Made by a program: the position numbers and the translations under genes. DNA of 64,000 nucleotides from the NCBI GenBank assembly GCA_973895155.1, contig OZ316892.1, forward strand, positions 1,550,001 through 1,614,000, in the 5' to 3' direction. Each line of letters begins with the position of its first letter. Position 1 is the stretch's first letter. A model generated the notes under the pieces. That model did no database searches. It saw only the letters and a list, made by a program, of their open reading frames with translations, and was not told the origin of the DNA. Shown here piece by piece: positions 1 through 11,646 of this stretch. The stretch comes from Marsupella aquatica (lineage: Eukaryota; Marchantiophyta).

Positions 1-569
1 CGGTAACGAAATATAAGGAGTATTGTTATTTGGGCAATCGAGGGGGAGTGCCCAGCTAGCTGCCCAGAAGTATGCCGCCTGCAGCTCAAATCCTGCTTGG
101 TATCGGGCTTGGTATCGAACGGACACTCAGGCTCACTGAGATACTATACGTCAGCAAACTAGCCCCGAAACTAGCTAGGTTGTTCAGGGCCACATAGCTA
201 GCAGTCTTTGAAATTTCTATCTCCAGGGTTTTTAACCGCAGCACAGCATGAGCTGATTATGGGACTTAAATTGACAGTTTTTGTTGGAATGCGAATAGGC
301 AATTAATTAAGTACCACAAGTGACCCTAGTTTCGTAGTTCGTCCATAGTTTACAGACTTTCTAATTAGATGGCATGGACGAGCAACGCCTAAAATTTTGA
401 ACAGCTGGCAACTCAACAGAATTCCTATATGCACGGTACACAAAAGTGTCATCAGGTGCCGCAGCAACATTTGCACGGAAAAGACTTGGACCTTAGTTTG
501 AGCCAGTCCGATTTTTCCCTCTAGATCGTCCGAAAGGGATTCAAAATCACGCTGCGCGCGAGAGTTTAC
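1..569. other. Intron/flank of the ABCB gene; no exon seen
   Basis: On the minus strand this lies downstream of the ABCB first-exon donor site (GTAAAC, 569-564). I searched it by eye for the next ABCB exon (the second transmembrane stretch) and found none, so it is probably first-intron sequence with exon 2 beyond the left edge. Confidence 0.45.
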
Positions 570-857
570 CTTATTCACTGTTTGCTCAGATAGACTTCCA
601 ATTCCATTTATAAGTTCTCCAAAGAAGATGAGTGTCACAGGCATAGCTAGGCCGTGACCAGCAGCACCGATGGCTCCAATCAACATTAGTACATAATCGA
701 CTCCGTCGGCAAAGGAGTACAGCTGTAGGATGGAAACCGTGGTTTCCTTCGGCGTAGCTGCTTTCTTAGACTTGTCCGAGTCTTTACAGACAATTTCATC
801 CTTTGGCTCCGGGTCATCAATCTTTGGCCCAGACGCTTTCTTGTCAATGACAGCCAT
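570..857 (-). CDS. ABCB (P-glycoprotein/MDR-type) ABC transporter, first exon, partial gene
   Basis: About 96 codons encode the cytosolic N terminus and first membrane segment of a B-family ABC transporter, an ATP-driven exporter of the plasma membrane. After a charged Lys/Asp/Glu-rich leader comes LYSFADGVDYVLMLIGAIGA, then HGLAMPVTLIFFGELINGIG; this LFSFAD...LMLxGxIGA...G...P...IFFGxLIN pattern is typical of plant ABCB proteins. The exon appears to end after TVNK at an AAG|GTAAAC donor. I chose the ATG at 857 because its context (ATGGCT) is kept in a decayed copy near 28.7 kb; an in-frame ATG at 890 would add 11 residues. The rest of the gene lies left of the window. Family call is strong; whether the gene is intact cannot be seen. 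Confidence 0.72.
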
Positions 858-894
858 CGTGGACGACCCCGTCTCGTAGCCCAACAGCACTCGA

Positions 895-1335
895 TCAATT
901 GATCGCCAGAGAGCTCTCTGGAATACTCAAGCAAAGACACAGGAAGAAGGGAGACACAAATTTGACGGATGAGAGGAAAGAGTGTAACGTAGTCCACTTC
1001 AATAACTTGCCACGATTCCGGATTTTTCCATAATTGCTGTACGTGAATGATCAGTAGCTGGACACTTGCTCTGATTTAGACATGCCGCAAAAGCTGCTTC
1101 GTCGTGTGAACGACCCGAACGATCAACTGTAAAGAAGACGCGACAAGGATTGACATTTGAAACCGCAGCTGCTGCAGTTGCAGTAGAAGTTTGCCTAAAG
1201 TCTATGCCTGACTGCATTCAGAGGAATGAAGCCTGTTCTCCATCCTCAATCGCCTTCAAAACAAGAGCTGAGATACCGATCAAGAACACCACGCAAAGAC
1301 ACGAGCTAACGTCCACCTGCTGGATCCCTTGCAAT
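895..1335 (-). repeat. 5' flank of the ABCB gene, duplicated near 28.74-29.19 kb
   Basis: The sequence just upstream of the ABCB start matches 28745-29190 in the same orientation at roughly 70-75 percent by eye. Shared blocks include AAGTGGA(C/T)TACG(T/C)TACACTC, TTCAATAACTT and TTTGACGGAT. In the second copy the ATG GCT survives but runs into a stop five codons later. The duplication therefore carried upstream sequence plus the start codon, not a whole gene. Confidence 0.6.
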
Positions 1336-4300
1336 GCCCGTGAAAGCTGGATTCCTTGCAATTATCCCCATGACACTTGCTATAGGGAGCTCTAAATATC
1401 AATCTCATAAACACTCTAGTTAATTCTGCATCTCTATCTCTCACATTGAACGCACATGAAATCTTGAATTGCAGTCGTTTGTGAAGTGACATGCTGAGAG
1501 TATGCATTATTTTAATTCATGATTTTCATGCAACAGGTTGATACTTGAGGCATCCGACTGGTTGTACTGGGGGGCCTCTGGATAGTAACTACTATTATAT
1601 TGCAGGACAGAAACCTTACAGCCATTTTCTTGCGAGAATTATGGTCGGTGGGACCTCCAGCAGAATCGATTCACTTTGTGGGAATCCCCTCTCTCTGGGC
1701 GGGACTTCCTCGAGTCACCGCCGTCGGACTGTTGGGAGAGGACAGAGTTTGTAACAATGTCTGTTGCGTTTAACTCAAGGCGACTCTGCCGCATCCCCGT
1801 TCCATCCTCGGCTTCCTCCTCCTTCCATGATCTTCCTTCCAATTTCGTCCTTCCAATTTCGTGCTGCTTCGATCTTCTCCTTCGTACTCTCTTGTCTTGC
1901 TTTGCTTGTCTTGATTTGAAATTCTCCGAGGCAAAATAGAGTGTCTACTACTCCTTCGTGCTCTCTTGTCTTTTAAAAAAAAAAATTCTCCAAGCCAAAA
2001 TCGAGTGTCTACAATTCTCTTTCGCTGCTTGTGAGAATTCCGTAAACTTAGCCCATCTTGGGCGACACTTTCGTCTCAAATCCATAATAGGCCCTGACGC
2101 TGATAATGCCGCCCGGTGGCGATTCTATAGAGGAAATTCGCGGTGCTTTTGTGACAGCCGTCATTGCCTTCACGTTTTAATATAATTTCTTCTAATCACA
2201 GGCTACAATGCTCCAAATTAGTGTATCCCGAAGACGTCAGCAGCTATGCACAAAAAGACAAAGCAGAGGAGCCCAATAGTATATATTAGAACTGCCAAAG
2301 ACAAGGCGCTCAGGGAGACACAATCCCACAGGCAAACCACCCGATGAAAAGGAGGGAACAAAAGAGCCAAAGGCACACCAAAGAGTTATGGGGTTACTAG
2401 CCTCTAACCTGCCAGAAAGTGAGGAAATGTTGACCTGCTCCAGCAGGGAAACCTTTTTGAGCTTTGCTGGAAGATGGAACAGTTTTCATACTAGAACCCC
2501 AGTTCAAATAATCTTTATCTTTATCATACATAGTACTTGTCCAAAAAAAATTACCAGACAAGATTTCTCGGACACAGAATTATAGAATTGATAGCACCTT
2601 AGTAAAACAATATTACAAATGCAACTTTTCTTCCTGACAGGCAGACACTGCCCAAGTGAACCCAAAGGTCACCAACTAGGAGCCTAGGACCGAGAATGGA
2701 CAGGGTCAACTTCCTATAAAAATAGACATGTTATGAGTCCTCTATGAGATCCTATAGATGCCTAGGGTGAATGGGCTGATCACCCCAGATCAAGGCATTT
2801 TACACTTAGGTGACCCATGATGACAGGAATGATTGTTATCGCTGTCACTAACACAATAGTTGCCTGTGACCAAGAGGGTAGCCAAGGGGGTAGGTCACAA
2901 TGGCTGAACAAACTTACACTGTTACTACATGGTTGTATTACTCTGCAATTGGAAACCATTCTTCAATTATTCTCAAAAAATTGAGAGTTGCCTGGAATTG
3001 AGTTAAATAGAATAATGCGGCATGAACTAAGAATCCCGTTGTCTCCAAGGACTAACTATTTCCTTACTTCATATAGCATTATAGCATGTTCATCCTACTA
3101 CATGCCTATTTTGACTTATCTGAAAGAATTGAAATGAGGAGACATTTTACTTTTAACCCTAGTTTATGAAAAATAAGTATTGAAAAAATGATTATAAAAA
3201 AGTTAATGAAAAAATTGCACACCTTTTCAAAAGTGAGAAAAGTACAATATTACATGTGCATTAATTGAAAGATATTACAGTAGTGAGTAGTTAATGTACC
3301 TGTAAAAGTACAACACTTTATGATTCAAAGAGAAGAGCGTGAACTACTTAACTTTGTTTTTTAAATTTTTTTGCTCTATGTGGGGCTCTTTATTTCGGTG
3401 ACACCTGTTCATCAATAAACCATGAACAATGTAAATTCTATGACCAATGATATATAAGATGCGCTCATCAGTGAATAGTGTACTAGTTGTTTGGTTGAAG
3501 GGCCTAACCTATGCCCCTCAAAATGTTTAGGGAACCTAATAAAAACTATGCCCCTTAAAATGTTCAGAAAATTTGTAAGGGACCTAATAAAAACTAAGGA
3601 AATTAAAAAAGTTAAGGGGGTGGCCAAAAATGACTAAATTTTAAATAATACATGGGTAAAACATGGATTAGGCCAAATTAACATAAAAATACACTTCAAT
3701 CAAAGTGAATGAGACAAGATAACCAAAGAGTATTCCACCATATAGTATAGCAGCCTAGAAAAAATCTGTCATCAGACGTTCCAACAATTGAGGCTTTGGG
3801 GCCACATAGGTTGAGTGACCCTAGGGTGAAATAACGCCTGTGCAAAAGCTAGAGTTTGCCCTCACTTTAATATCTTTCTTGTCTTTTAATTGGATAAGGT
3901 GTCCAAGACCATTTGGCAAATTAACACGTTAATGATTATTTTCACAATCATAAGAATTAGCAGGTGAGGAGTGAATTGCACGATAGAGGGGGGGGGGGGT
4001 AAAAAGGATCTCTACAATCAGGACTTTAGTTCTTATTAATTTACAAAGTATTCTAAAAGAGTCACACTCAATGACTAAAATTGTATGGTCTTTGGCAACT
4101 TTCTGGAAATTTTCTTGGAAGGGTGCCTAACACTTTTGGAAGTGTGTCCAACCTTTTTGAAAGTCAATCTCTTGGAAGTGTACAAAACACTTTTGAAAGT
4201 GTCTCAAGCCTAAAAGTGTGTTTAACTTAATTTATATTTTCAATGTGTCTCTATCTTTTTTGAACTATTTTTGAAAATGTGTCAAACCTTTTTGGAAGTG

Positions 4301-4418
4301 TGTGTTCGAACACTTAATCTTATTGATATTTTGAGTGTTCTTACTCTCCTTTATGAGCTAGTCCTTTCAGTATACTTTTGGGCAATCCACCAAGGATGCC
4401 CTCTGTCATGGATTACCC
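1336..4418. other. Intergenic, AT-rich; no gene recognised
   Basis: No coding sequence with a recognisable domain. A short imperfect tandem duplication of about 65-70 bp lies at 1870-2010 (repeated CTCTCTTGTCTT and AGTGTCTAC). A run of about ten G residues occurs near 3991. Between 4030 and 4330 the phrase 'cacttttggaagtgtg' recurs in degenerate form. Nothing else is supportable. Confidence 0.5.
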
Positions 4419-4423
4419 TTTTG

Positions 4424-4767
4424 TGTTAGATATTGCTCTAGTCTTGTGACTCATGAGCTAGCCACAGTTAGTCTAACTCGGGTTAGGACTTAGCTAATGT
4501 TAGCGGTAGTGCTATTGTGCATATAGCCAGGGCTGATGCCAGACCTTGGTGGAACTTAGGCTCATTGTTACGGAGCTAGTTGAGAGATAGAGAGAGCTTG
4601 TGCTGTGGATGTTTGGTATGGCCGGTCGGCCTAGAGTGCAGTAAAGCTCTTGTGTGTTCCCGTGGACGTAGTCTCATGTGGAGGTGAACCACGTATCTCT
4701 CTCTGTCAACTATTGTGCGTTGGATGGTTCATGGGCTTGCCGTTGCGAATGTCGTCTATGCTCAACA
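4424..4767 (+). mobile_element. Solo LTR of the Ty1/copia family found at 7188-14192
   Basis: This 344-bp block begins TGTTAGATATTG and ends CTATGCTCAACA, the reverse complement of the copia LTRs at 7188-7531 and 13850-14192. It is flanked by a perfect 5-bp duplication TTTTG (4419-4423 and 4768-4772) and has no internal retroelement sequence beside it. That is the signature of a complete insertion later reduced to one LTR by LTR-LTR recombination. It lies in the opposite orientation to the full-length copy. Confidence 0.93.
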
Positions 4768-4772
4768 TTTTG

Positions 4773-6191
4773 AAGGTAATGTATGCAAGATGACTATCCA
4801 GAATCTAATACCTGGTTGCAAGATTTTGGCTACCCTGGAACAATACACATAAGTTGTACTCAATTAATACTACTAACTATAAGCCTCTGCATTTCAAACT
4901 GTTGGCAAGAACCCAGGTTCCCCTGTGATTTCTACCCTCAAAAGGGTTATTGAGTTTTTTTTTTTTACAAAATCTGGAATTTGAAATCTTAATGTGAACC
5001 AATCCGTAACGTAAGGCACAACTTGAATGATGTTGACATGGCCTTTTTCTGTCTTCCCTCATGAACCTTTGTGGTGGGCTTCAGGTTCCCACAAAAACTT
5101 TCACTTATGGGAAGGCAAATAAAGGAGCACATAATTGTTGCGAAGATCTGGGCGCCATCATGTAGAGGCATAAAATCCTTGTGTACTTTGGTAGTATTTG
5201 GCAAAGAAGTCCCAAATTTGGGATTTGACATTGATCACACCAATATACTTTATCCCCTTATAGATAGGGTCTGAGTTCTTGGGAACATTCTATTTGCAAT
5301 CCCAGAAGGGTTTCATAATAGATGAAGGTGTGAATGAGAATTCATTAGCTCTAGCTGAGTCATACCTGACATCTGTTAGTACTAGGGCCAATGTACCAAG
5401 GCCGTGACCTGGGTCATGGTCAGCTGAACATAGTTAAATTCCTAGTTGTGCTAAAAAGAAGAGTTGTTGTAGTACTTCTGCTGTGCAACGTTGGGCAAGG
5501 GTCATTTGTTTACTAAAAAATTCCTTGCGAATCAACCTCAACCACCATGAGATGAGACAGACAATTACCTCTCAGTTTGGTGCACTACACTGGACTTTGG
5601 GGGGGGGGGGGAGTCTCATCATTTCAATCATTTATTATTTTTAGTTTTACTTACTTACTTTTTAAAAGACATGCCAAAATACCATCACATCAAAATATGG
5701 CAGTACCCTTGTCTGGCCCTCTGCCAAGAAAAATGTCTCCTCTCCCCAGGTAGTGCTGTACCCCTCCCGTTAAAACACCCTTAATCCTCCACCCCTGCCC
5801 ACCATAAAAAGAGACAACAAAGTGTACTTATATAAGTTTTCACTAGGATCACTTATTTAAGAAAATCCCATTAAAAGATGTAGCGGAGTACCCCGCTGCC
5901 CAACCCTCTCACTAAAAAAAAGGAAAACTAGAACAATTGGGATTAAACAAACCTTCACTAGGAAGACAAAAGAATCCTCTCTAAAAACAAATAAAGGATA
6001 GTTACTACTCGATCTCTCTCATCTCATTTTGTCCCATGTTATTGTACTTTGCTCTCCCCGCCCTAAGCCGGCATGATGTGATCTGAATAATATATGTAAA
6101 TTGTATAGTGTTGTATAATACATTCCATCTGACAGTACATTTTAGGACTTTTTGGGGGGTCTCTTCACAACATGACAGCATCCACAACATG
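4773..6191. other. Intergenic, no gene recognised
   Basis: AT-rich sequence with no ORF resembling a known family. There is a poly-G run near 5601-5612 and short A/T tracts. It ends at the TTA target site of the Harbinger element. Confidence 0.45.
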
Positions 6192-6207
6192 TTAGAGCAT
6201 CCGCACC

Positions 6208-6585
6208 CATGCGACCAAAAATGGCCCGCTATAGGCAAGATTAGCGAGGCTGTTGGGCACTCACTCGCCTGGGCAGTATAGCCGGCTGGATGGGGCCCCC
6301 ACCCATCCGGCTAAATTTGGCCACCATTTTCGGGTGCTGCGGCCATACGAGATTGGTTTCACAGGAACCCAACTCGACACTCCGAGGACAGAACGCGAGG
6401 CCCGCGACTGATGAGACTCGACCACCATAGCTGCGGACCTTCAATCGAGGCCATACCTCCACAGGTTCAACCGAGGCCTGGCCATCATAGCTCAATTCGA
6501 GAGGGGTGGAGTAGCGCGCAGCCTCCATTGCTCCAAGATTGCACGAGAAAGGGTGTGAATTAGGGCTACGATCAACTAGTCACAT
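6208..6585. other. Harbinger 5' untranslated and subterminal region
   Basis: Sequence between the left terminal repeat and the transposase start. It has no coding signature of its own; subterminal binding sites for the element's Myb-like protein would be expected here, but I cannot point to one. Confidence 0.4.
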
Positions 6586-7187
6586 TTGCAGCATTGCTTG
6601 GAGATAATGACCTCTTATGACGAGTGGCGGGCTCAATTGAATCAGCAAATTCAAGATGAATTGAAAGAGCTGGATCAAGAACAGCCGTGGTGGGAGCACA
6701 CCACTGTTTCTGGACCTTTGGCTCTCATGGAGTTCTACAGACAACACAATAGGAAGAAACGAGGTGGATCATTGCCTGGAAAAAGCAAGAACATTGATCA
6801 AGACAGAGAGCTTGGGCATGAGAGAATTTGGAAGGACTATTTTCGAGAGAATCCAGTGTACACAGATGCTCAATTTAGAAGGCGATATAGAATGAGAAGA
6901 CATCTTTTCTGGAAAATCCATGATGCAGTGTGTGAAGCTGACGATTATTTTGTCCAGAAACGGGATGTTGCTGGAGTGAAGGGCCTATCTTCAATTCAGA
7001 AAGTTACAGCAGCACTGAGACAACTTTCACTTGGTGTTTCAGCAGATGCCATGGATGAGTATTGCCGCATTGGAGAAACCACAGCTATGGATTCTCTGAA
7101 GAGATTCTGCAGAGCCATTCGAGAGGTTTTTCAGGAAAAATACTTGAGGCAGCCTACCAAGGAAGACATGGAGAGACAACTGGAAAT
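6586..7187 (+). pseudogene. PIF/Harbinger transposase (ALP1/HARBI1-like, DDE), N-terminal part
   Basis: N-terminal half of a nuclear transposase that would cut and paste the surrounding element. About 200 codons are open up to the copia insertion. The stretch FRRRYRMRRHLFWKIHDAV is the typical helix-turn-helix-like N-terminal block, followed by a GLSSIQKVTAALRQLSLG segment and an IGETTAMDSLKRFCRAI segment as in plant ALP1-like proteins. The reading frame continues without change at 14198 once the copia (7188-14192) and the repeated GAAAT are ignored. The gene was therefore open until the copia landed. A start at 6607 (second ATG) is equally possible. Confidence 0.9.
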
Positions 7188-7531
7188 TGTTGAGCATAGA
7201 TGACATTCGCAACGGCAAGCCCATGAACCATCCAATGCACAATAGTCGACACAGAGAGATACGTGGTTCACCTCCACATGAGGCTACGTCCACGGGAACA
7301 CACAAGAGCTTTACTGCACTCTAGGCCGACCGGCCATACCAAACATCCACAGCACAAGCTCTCTCTATCTCTCAACTAGCTCCGTAACAATGAGCCTAAG
7401 TTCCACCAGGGTCTGGCATCAGCCCTGGCTATATACACAACAACACTACCGCTAACATTAGCTAAGTCCTAACCCAAGTTAGCCTAACTGTAGTTAGCTC
7501 ATGAGTCACAAGACTAGAGCAATATCTAACA
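7188..7531 (-). repeat. Copia 3' LTR
   Basis: 344 bp, matching 13850-14192 at about 98 percent and the solo LTR at 4424-4767. In element sense it lies just downstream of the polypurine tract. Confidence 0.95.
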
Positions 7532-7545
7532 AACTCCCCCTTGAC
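7532..7545 (-). other. Copia polypurine tract
   Basis: In element sense the sequence AAGGGGGAGTT directly precedes the 3' LTR, the expected position of the plus-strand primer for reverse transcription. Confidence 0.8.
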
Positions 7546-7741
7546 TTTTGTCTTGGGGACTGAACTAAATGCTATCATATGGAATCCTCAGCGGGAAGTT
7601 CTAGACAATTATCACCAAACCAGGTCTCCCCCTAAAAACCACAAGGGTTAACTAAGGGTTAAGTAGAACTAAGCCGTAGTCTAACAGGAATGAGTAATCC
7701 ATATACAAATAGTCACACATTGCTAAATAACTCTACTTGCA

Positions 7742-8710
7742 CTACAACTGCAAAACCTGCAAAGTAGCACGGTGTCTTGAGAAACTCTCCAAAGGAATCA
7801 CTTTGGTAAAGGCATTAGCGGGATTGAGCTTTCCATCAATCTTGACTAGCTCAAAAGTTTTATCAGACACTGCTTGCCTGATAAAATGGTACCTGATATC
7901 AATGTGCTTCACCCTGCTATCCATCACCTGGTTAGTAGCCAAGTGAAGAGCACTCTGACTATCACAGTTTAGAGTCATTTTGCCATGCTCTAAACCCATC
8001 TCCGCGATCAACTTGTCCAACCAAATTGCTTCCTTTGTTGTAGACCTCCTTGTATCCAGACAGCCTCCATAGTCAGAATCTACATAGCCAACTAACGTTC
8101 TATCTGATCTGTTATCAAATAGTAATCCATAGTCCTGTGTTCCCTTCAGATACCTGAGAATCCACTTCACAGCTTCCCAATGTACCTTCCCTAGATTTGA
8201 CATGAATCTGCTAACCTTGCCCATCACTAGGGCCAAGTCAGGCCTAGTACAAGTCATCAAATACATCAGACTGCCTACTACTTTCTCATAAGGAATCTTA
8301 GCCATCAGACCTTTCTCCACAGCATCCGTAGGAGAGAAAGCCGATGATAACTTGAAATGTGAAGCTAAAGGAATACTCACTGGCTTACAGTTTTCCATGT
8401 TGAATCGTGCAAGTACTTTCCTCGCATACTGGCCCTGACTCAAGCACAACTGTCCAGTATCAGAGTTCCTAAAAATCTCCATCCCTAAGATCCTCTTGGC
8501 CTTACCAAGATCCTTCATCCTGAATTCAACACTCAATTTTGCCTTGAGACTGTCAACTTCAGATTGATCTTTAGCCACAATTAGCATGTCATCCACATAG
8601 ATCACTAGAATGATGAAACCAAACACATCATTCTTGACTGATTTCATATACACACAAGGATCATATATACACCATCCTTGTAAAACCTTGAGCAAGCATG
8701 AAATCATCAA
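7742..8710 (-). pseudogene. Copia reverse transcriptase C-terminal part and RNase H
   Basis: Encodes the second half of the copia reverse transcriptase with its catalytic YVDDM motif, followed by the connection and RNase H regions (QYARKVLARFNM, YEKVVGSLMYL, TRPDLA, DSDYGGCLDTRRST, ending in HIDIRYHFIR). The normal segment between RRSTT and the KEAIWL helix, about 30-40 residues with the ISW and TTEAEY motifs, is missing. This in-frame deletion removes a catalytic glutamate of RNase H. The overlap with the upstream piece near 8661-8710 marks a frameshift in the reverse transcriptase. Confidence 0.9.
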
Positions 8711-9765
8711 ACCGCTTGTTCCACTGTCTGGGAGACTGCTTCAATCCATACAAGGACTTGAGCAATCTGCAAACTAAGTTCTCTTGGCCCTTCTTCATAA
8801 AGCCTAGTGGCTGTCTCATGAAGATCAACTCTTCCAAGTTGCCATAGAGAAAAGCAGTAACAACATCCATCTGATCCATCACCAGACCAAAAAATACAAC
8901 AAGCTGACACAAGATCCATATTGTGGAATACTTAGCCACCGGTGAAAAGACCTCATTGTAGTCCACTCTTTTCTCCTGAGTGAACCCCTTGGCAACAAGC
9001 CTTGCCTTGTAGATCTTATCTCCACCCTCTGAAGGAATGTCCTTCAACTTGTAAATCCACTTGCTGTCCACCACTTGTTGACCTCTTGGAAGCTCCACCA
9101 ACTCCCATGTCTTGTTGCCACTCAAAGATTGCAACTCCCTCTGCATTGCTGCATTTCACTCATGCTTCTGTTCTGAAGCACAAGCCTCATTGTACGAAGA
9201 AGACTCTCCTTCTTCCAAGATCAAAGCCATGTCATCTTCATCAGGTGCAATGTCAATATCATCTAGCTTAGATGAGTCTGCCCATTGACCATACCTGGTA
9301 GGAGCTCTAGTAGAACGACTGGAAGTTCTTCTAGTAGATGACTCAGGCTGATCCGCTGCTGCTGCTGGTTGAATTTGAGATACCCCAACAACAATCTGCT
9401 CCTCTTGTTCCATCACAGGAACCAGCTTCAAGCCCGGAGCTTCTCCATCTCTCCTGTCATGAACATCATCATGACTAATCTCCCCCTCAACCCGGTCCGG
9501 GATGGGAGATTTCCCCTTGTCAGTATGGAAGTCCTGAGAACTCTCCCCCTCCTTTGATGATCTGGATTCATTAAAGGACACATCTCTACTGACAATTAGC
9601 TTACAGGTTACTGGATCCCTTAACCTATAACCCTTCACACCTTTCTGATAGCCAAGGAAAATGCACTTCTTGGACTTGGACTCCAGCTTGGATCGAAGCT
9701 GGAAAGGTGTAAGCACATAAACATCACATCCAAAAATCCTGAGATGTGAGTAATCTGCTGGACGC
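8661..9765 (-). pseudogene. Copia integrase C-terminal region and reverse transcriptase N-terminal part
   Basis: In element sense it starts with YSHLRIFGCDVYV of the integrase C-terminal GKGY-type region and a variable acidic linker. It then enters the reverse transcriptase (KWIYKLKD, ARLVAKGFTQ, DYNEVFSPVAK, LYGLKQSPRQW). A TGA at 9156-9158 breaks the frame where family members have Trp (E-W-N-A-A-M), consistent with a single G-to-A change. A frameshift follows near 8670-8700. Confidence 0.88.
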
Positions 9766-10064
9766 CTCGGGGGTTTCACTTCCACAAAAATGGCATATCA
9801 CATGCGACGAAGGATAGGGTCATTTTATTGGTTGTAAGGGAAGACTTAAGAATTTTTGTAGAAGAACAATAGGGTCTTTTAAATTCAATTTTGAGACTTA
9901 TATCTTGAACATTAGGGCCTTTTTAATCCAATTTTTGGAATATTCCAAGAATATTCCAACTTTATAGGGGTTAAAAAATAATATTTTTTCTTATATTTTA
10001 AGGGGTCCAAGGCCTAAAAACGTCGCAGGTGATGGGGAGGTCCCTATGTAGTGAGACCCCCGAG
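9766..10064. mobile_element. hAT-like MITE inserted in the copia pol gene (copy A)
   Basis: A 299-bp AT-rich, non-coding insert with imperfect terminal inverted repeats of about 45 bp starting CTCGGGGGT(T/C)TCACT and running to a shared GCGACG block. It is flanked by a perfect 8-bp duplication CTGGACGC (9758-9765 and 10065-10072). Eight-bp duplications point to the hAT superfamily. Removing the insert and one duplication restores the pol reading frame across the Gly-Arg-Pro-Ala junction. A relative lies at 18779-19106. Confidence 0.92.
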
Positions 10065-10072
10065 CTGGACGC

Positions 10073-10878
10073 CCGTACCTCATTTCAAATGGCGTCTTGA
10101 ATCCAATAGAATTGGATGGAGAAAAATTTACCAAATAAGCTGCAGTGTTGACAGTTTCAGCCCAAAACTCATATGATAAGCATGATTGACTCAACATACT
10201 CCTCAAGCGGTCCAATAGTGTTCGGTTGAGTCTCTCAGAAATACCATTCTGTTGAGGAGTATAACTTGTTGTGAGATGGCGGGTAATTTCCTACTCCTTA
10301 CAATACGTTCCAAATTCCCCGGAACTGTATTCACCGCCGTTATCCGATCGAAGATATCTCACCTTATTACCAGTCTGATTCTCTACTTGGGCTTTCCACT
10401 CCTTAAAAGTGGCAAAAACATCAGACTTATTGTGTAGAAAGTATATCCACACATACCTTGAGTAATTGTCTATGAACGTGACATAGTATAACCGTCCAGA
10501 ATGTGAGGGAGTAGGGGCTGGACCCCATACATCACTATGTACATACTCAAGTACCTCCTTGCTGGTGTGAGTTCCAACTCCGAAGGGTTTCCTGTGCTGC
10601 TTCCCTAGCACACAATGCTCACAAAATTCCAACTTACAAGATTGCAAATTTGAAAGTAATCCTTTCTTCTGAAGAATAGCCAAACCTTTTTCACTCATGT
10701 GGCCCAAACGGAAGTGCCACAGCCAGGCCGTCTTCTCATGAGATAAGGTTACATTGGCTTCATCACAAACTACACTGCCCTCCAAAACGTATAGATTGCT
10801 ATGTCTCCTTCCCTTCAATACAACTTTAGTACCAGTTGAAACCTGAAGGACACCATGCAGAACTCCACTGATGGCCAT
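10073..10878 (-). pseudogene. Copia integrase core
   Basis: In element sense: the HHCC zinc domain (WHFRLGHMSEKGL ... FCEHCVLGKQHR) and the DDE core (HSDVWGPAP, FIDNYSRYVWIYFL, RSDNGGEYSS, then QQNGISERLNRTL after a stop). A TAG at 10291-10293 interrupts the core where CAG or CAA is usual. The family function is insertion of cDNA into the genome; this copy is dead. Confidence 0.92.
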
Positions 10879-11646
10879 TTGCTTCTAAAACTCTAAGTGA
10901 AATGAGATTTTTCATCATGCTAGGAATATGTCTCACATTCCTCACCGTCCTCACAACACCTTCAAACATCTAAAATCTAACAGATCCAAGTCCAACAACT
11001 TGACATGGGATTCCATTTCCCATCAACACTGACCCGTTGGAAACCGTGTAAGAACTGAAAAAATCTCTTCTAGAGCAAATGTGAAAAGTACATGCACTAT
11101 CTAGAATCCAGTCATCACTACCTGGATTTGACACTACGTTGAGAGCATAACCTTGACATCACAATATGTCATCATCATCGAGTAAATCTACCTCATGCGA
11201 GCTTGATGCCGCGTTAGCAGAGGCAGTAGGGACCTTTACTCGACAATCCCTTTTCATGTGGCCAGGCTTGCCACAATTCCAACATGCAAGAGGCTTCCTC
11301 TCTTGCGATTTCCCTCTGGATTTAGATCTCCCCGTGATGTAGATCTAAACCTGTTCTGCCCATTTGTGTGCTGCGCTGCTCTTCCCCTGTTCACGTTCAG
11401 TGCAGTGCCAGAAGAAGATGCTGTCTATGATTGACCCAGCTTCTTCTGAACATCATTAGACAGCAAGGAGCTCACCACCGCATTATACGAAATGGACTTT
11501 AGATCTCTATACAAGAGCACCTATTTCAAGCCCTGATATGATGGCGGTAAGGAGCTTAGCAGAAGCAAAGCCTTATCCTCATCTTCAACTCCTTTTCCCA
11601 GGTTTGACAGATCCACCGCTAGACTGTCAAATTCATCCAGGTGATC
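10879..11646 (-). pseudogene. Copia gag C terminus, zinc knuckle and protease (several stops)
   Basis: Read through stops, this encodes the end of gag, a CCHC zinc knuckle (CWNCGKPGHMKRDC) for RNA binding, and an aspartic protease core in which the active site reads DSACTFHIC with flanks DDWILDSA. Stops lie at 11521-11523, 11425-11427, 11159-11161 and 10970-10972 (TAG, TAG, TGA, TAG). Each is one C-to-T step from a CAG or CGA codon or otherwise likely sense codon. The Asp-Ser-Gly/Ala protease signature is weakened here to DSA. Confidence 0.8.
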
